Source: Actinomycetes bacterium (GTDB taxonomy: Bacteria > Actinomycetota > Actinomycetes > Actinomycetales > Cellulomonadaceae). From it: a stretch of 5,846 bases of DNA. The stretch covers positions 1-5,846 of the forward strand of contig JAEZBT010000210.1 of the NCBI GenBank assembly GCA_023426865.1, read 5' to 3'. Positions within the stretch are counted from its first letter, which is position 1, and the number at the start of each line of letters is the position of its first letter. The position numbers were made by a program, and so were the translations under genes. Below are positions 5,628 to 5,846 of the stretch, piece after piece. The notes beneath the pieces were generated by a model. The model was given only the letters and a program-made list of their open reading frames with translations. It ran no database searches and had not been told where the DNA came from.

Positions 5628-5846
5628 TCAGGCCGTCGGCTGCTCCAGCTCAGCTGCGCGAACGACGACCGCGTCGGTCGCAGCCTCGTCCGCCACGAGC
5701 GTCAGGGCGGCGACGCGGCCCGCCGCCCGGACGTCGGCCGCGGCGGCCTCGACCAGGGGCAGCTCGGCTGCGGGCACGCCCAGCTCGGCACGCACGATGC
5801 CGACCCGCATCGAGACCTTGGCCTCCGACTTCACCTTGCGCAGGGC
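5628..5846 (-). CDS. valS: Valyl-tRNA synthetase, C-terminal end only (partial)
   Basis: The frame is open to the right edge of the window, so only the last ~72 residues are seen; a GTG at 5834 is internal, because codons for A-L-R-K precede it without a stop. The sequence ALRKVKSEAKVSMRVGIVRAEL followed by an Ala-rich LVEAAAADVRAAGRVAALTLVADE resembles the end of the anticodon-binding/C-terminal region of actinobacterial valine--tRNA ligases, where a KSEAK(V)SMR segment is typical. The enzyme charges tRNA-Val with valine in the cytoplasm. No catalytic motif (HIGH, KMSKS) lies in the window, so the assignment rests on this tail alone; another class I synthetase with a related C-terminal domain (IleRS-like) is the main alternative. 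The gene is read toward the importer on the same strand, but repeats and hairpins separate them, so co-transcription is unlikely. Confidence 0.7.
   Translation of the reverse strand, partial: ALRKVKSEAKVSMRVGIVRAELGVPAAELPLVEAAAADVRAAGRVAALTLVADEAATDAVVVRAAELEQPTA

Overview
The window is very GC-rich DNA with tightly packed genes, GTG starts, stop/start overlaps and purine-rich ribosome binding sites. This composition and the gene families (an Rv2629-type release-factor-like protein, a FadD15-type acyl-CoA synthetase, a ValRS C-terminus of the type I associate with actinobacteria) point to a high-GC actinobacterium. A member of the Micrococcales such as a Cellulomonas relative is plausible, but that genus is a guess from general resemblance.

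Layout from left to right. (1) 1-857, + strand: the C-terminal ~284 residues of a baeRF family 2 / Rv2629-like protein, related to the eRF1/Vms1 peptidyl-tRNA-releasing fold. Its beginning lies outside the window. (2) 858-897: a short convergent gap filled by a self-complementary CGGCCG-type hairpin. (3) 898-2700, - strand: a complete 600-residue long-chain acyl-CoA synthetase (FadD15-like). (4) 2701-2800: a gap holding a strong hairpin just past the stop of the next operon, plus the synthetase's ribosome binding site. (5) 2801-5258, - strand: a complete three-gene polar amino acid ABC importer, transcribed as lipoprotein binding protein, then permease, then ATPase. The junctions overlap (TGATG and ATGA), so translation is probably coupled. 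(6) 5259-5627: the only long gene-free stretch, rich in symmetry. It holds the importer's AT-rich promoter region with two similar 14-base sites 20 bases apart that resemble ARG boxes, two dyads, and an array of a 20-base repeat (four head-to-tail copies plus one inverted copy). (7) 5628-5846, - strand: the last ~72 residues of a protein that looks like valyl-tRNA synthetase.

Functionally these are housekeeping genes: translation (valS, release-factor-like protein), amino acid uptake and fatty acid activation. I see no mobile element, CRISPR array, RNA gene or defence system. The genes are ordinary for the lineage. The noteworthy material is non-coding: the 20-base repeat array that can fold into several competing hairpins behind valS, and the paired operator-like sites in the importer promoter. 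The latter, if real, hint at ArgR control and a basic amino acid substrate.
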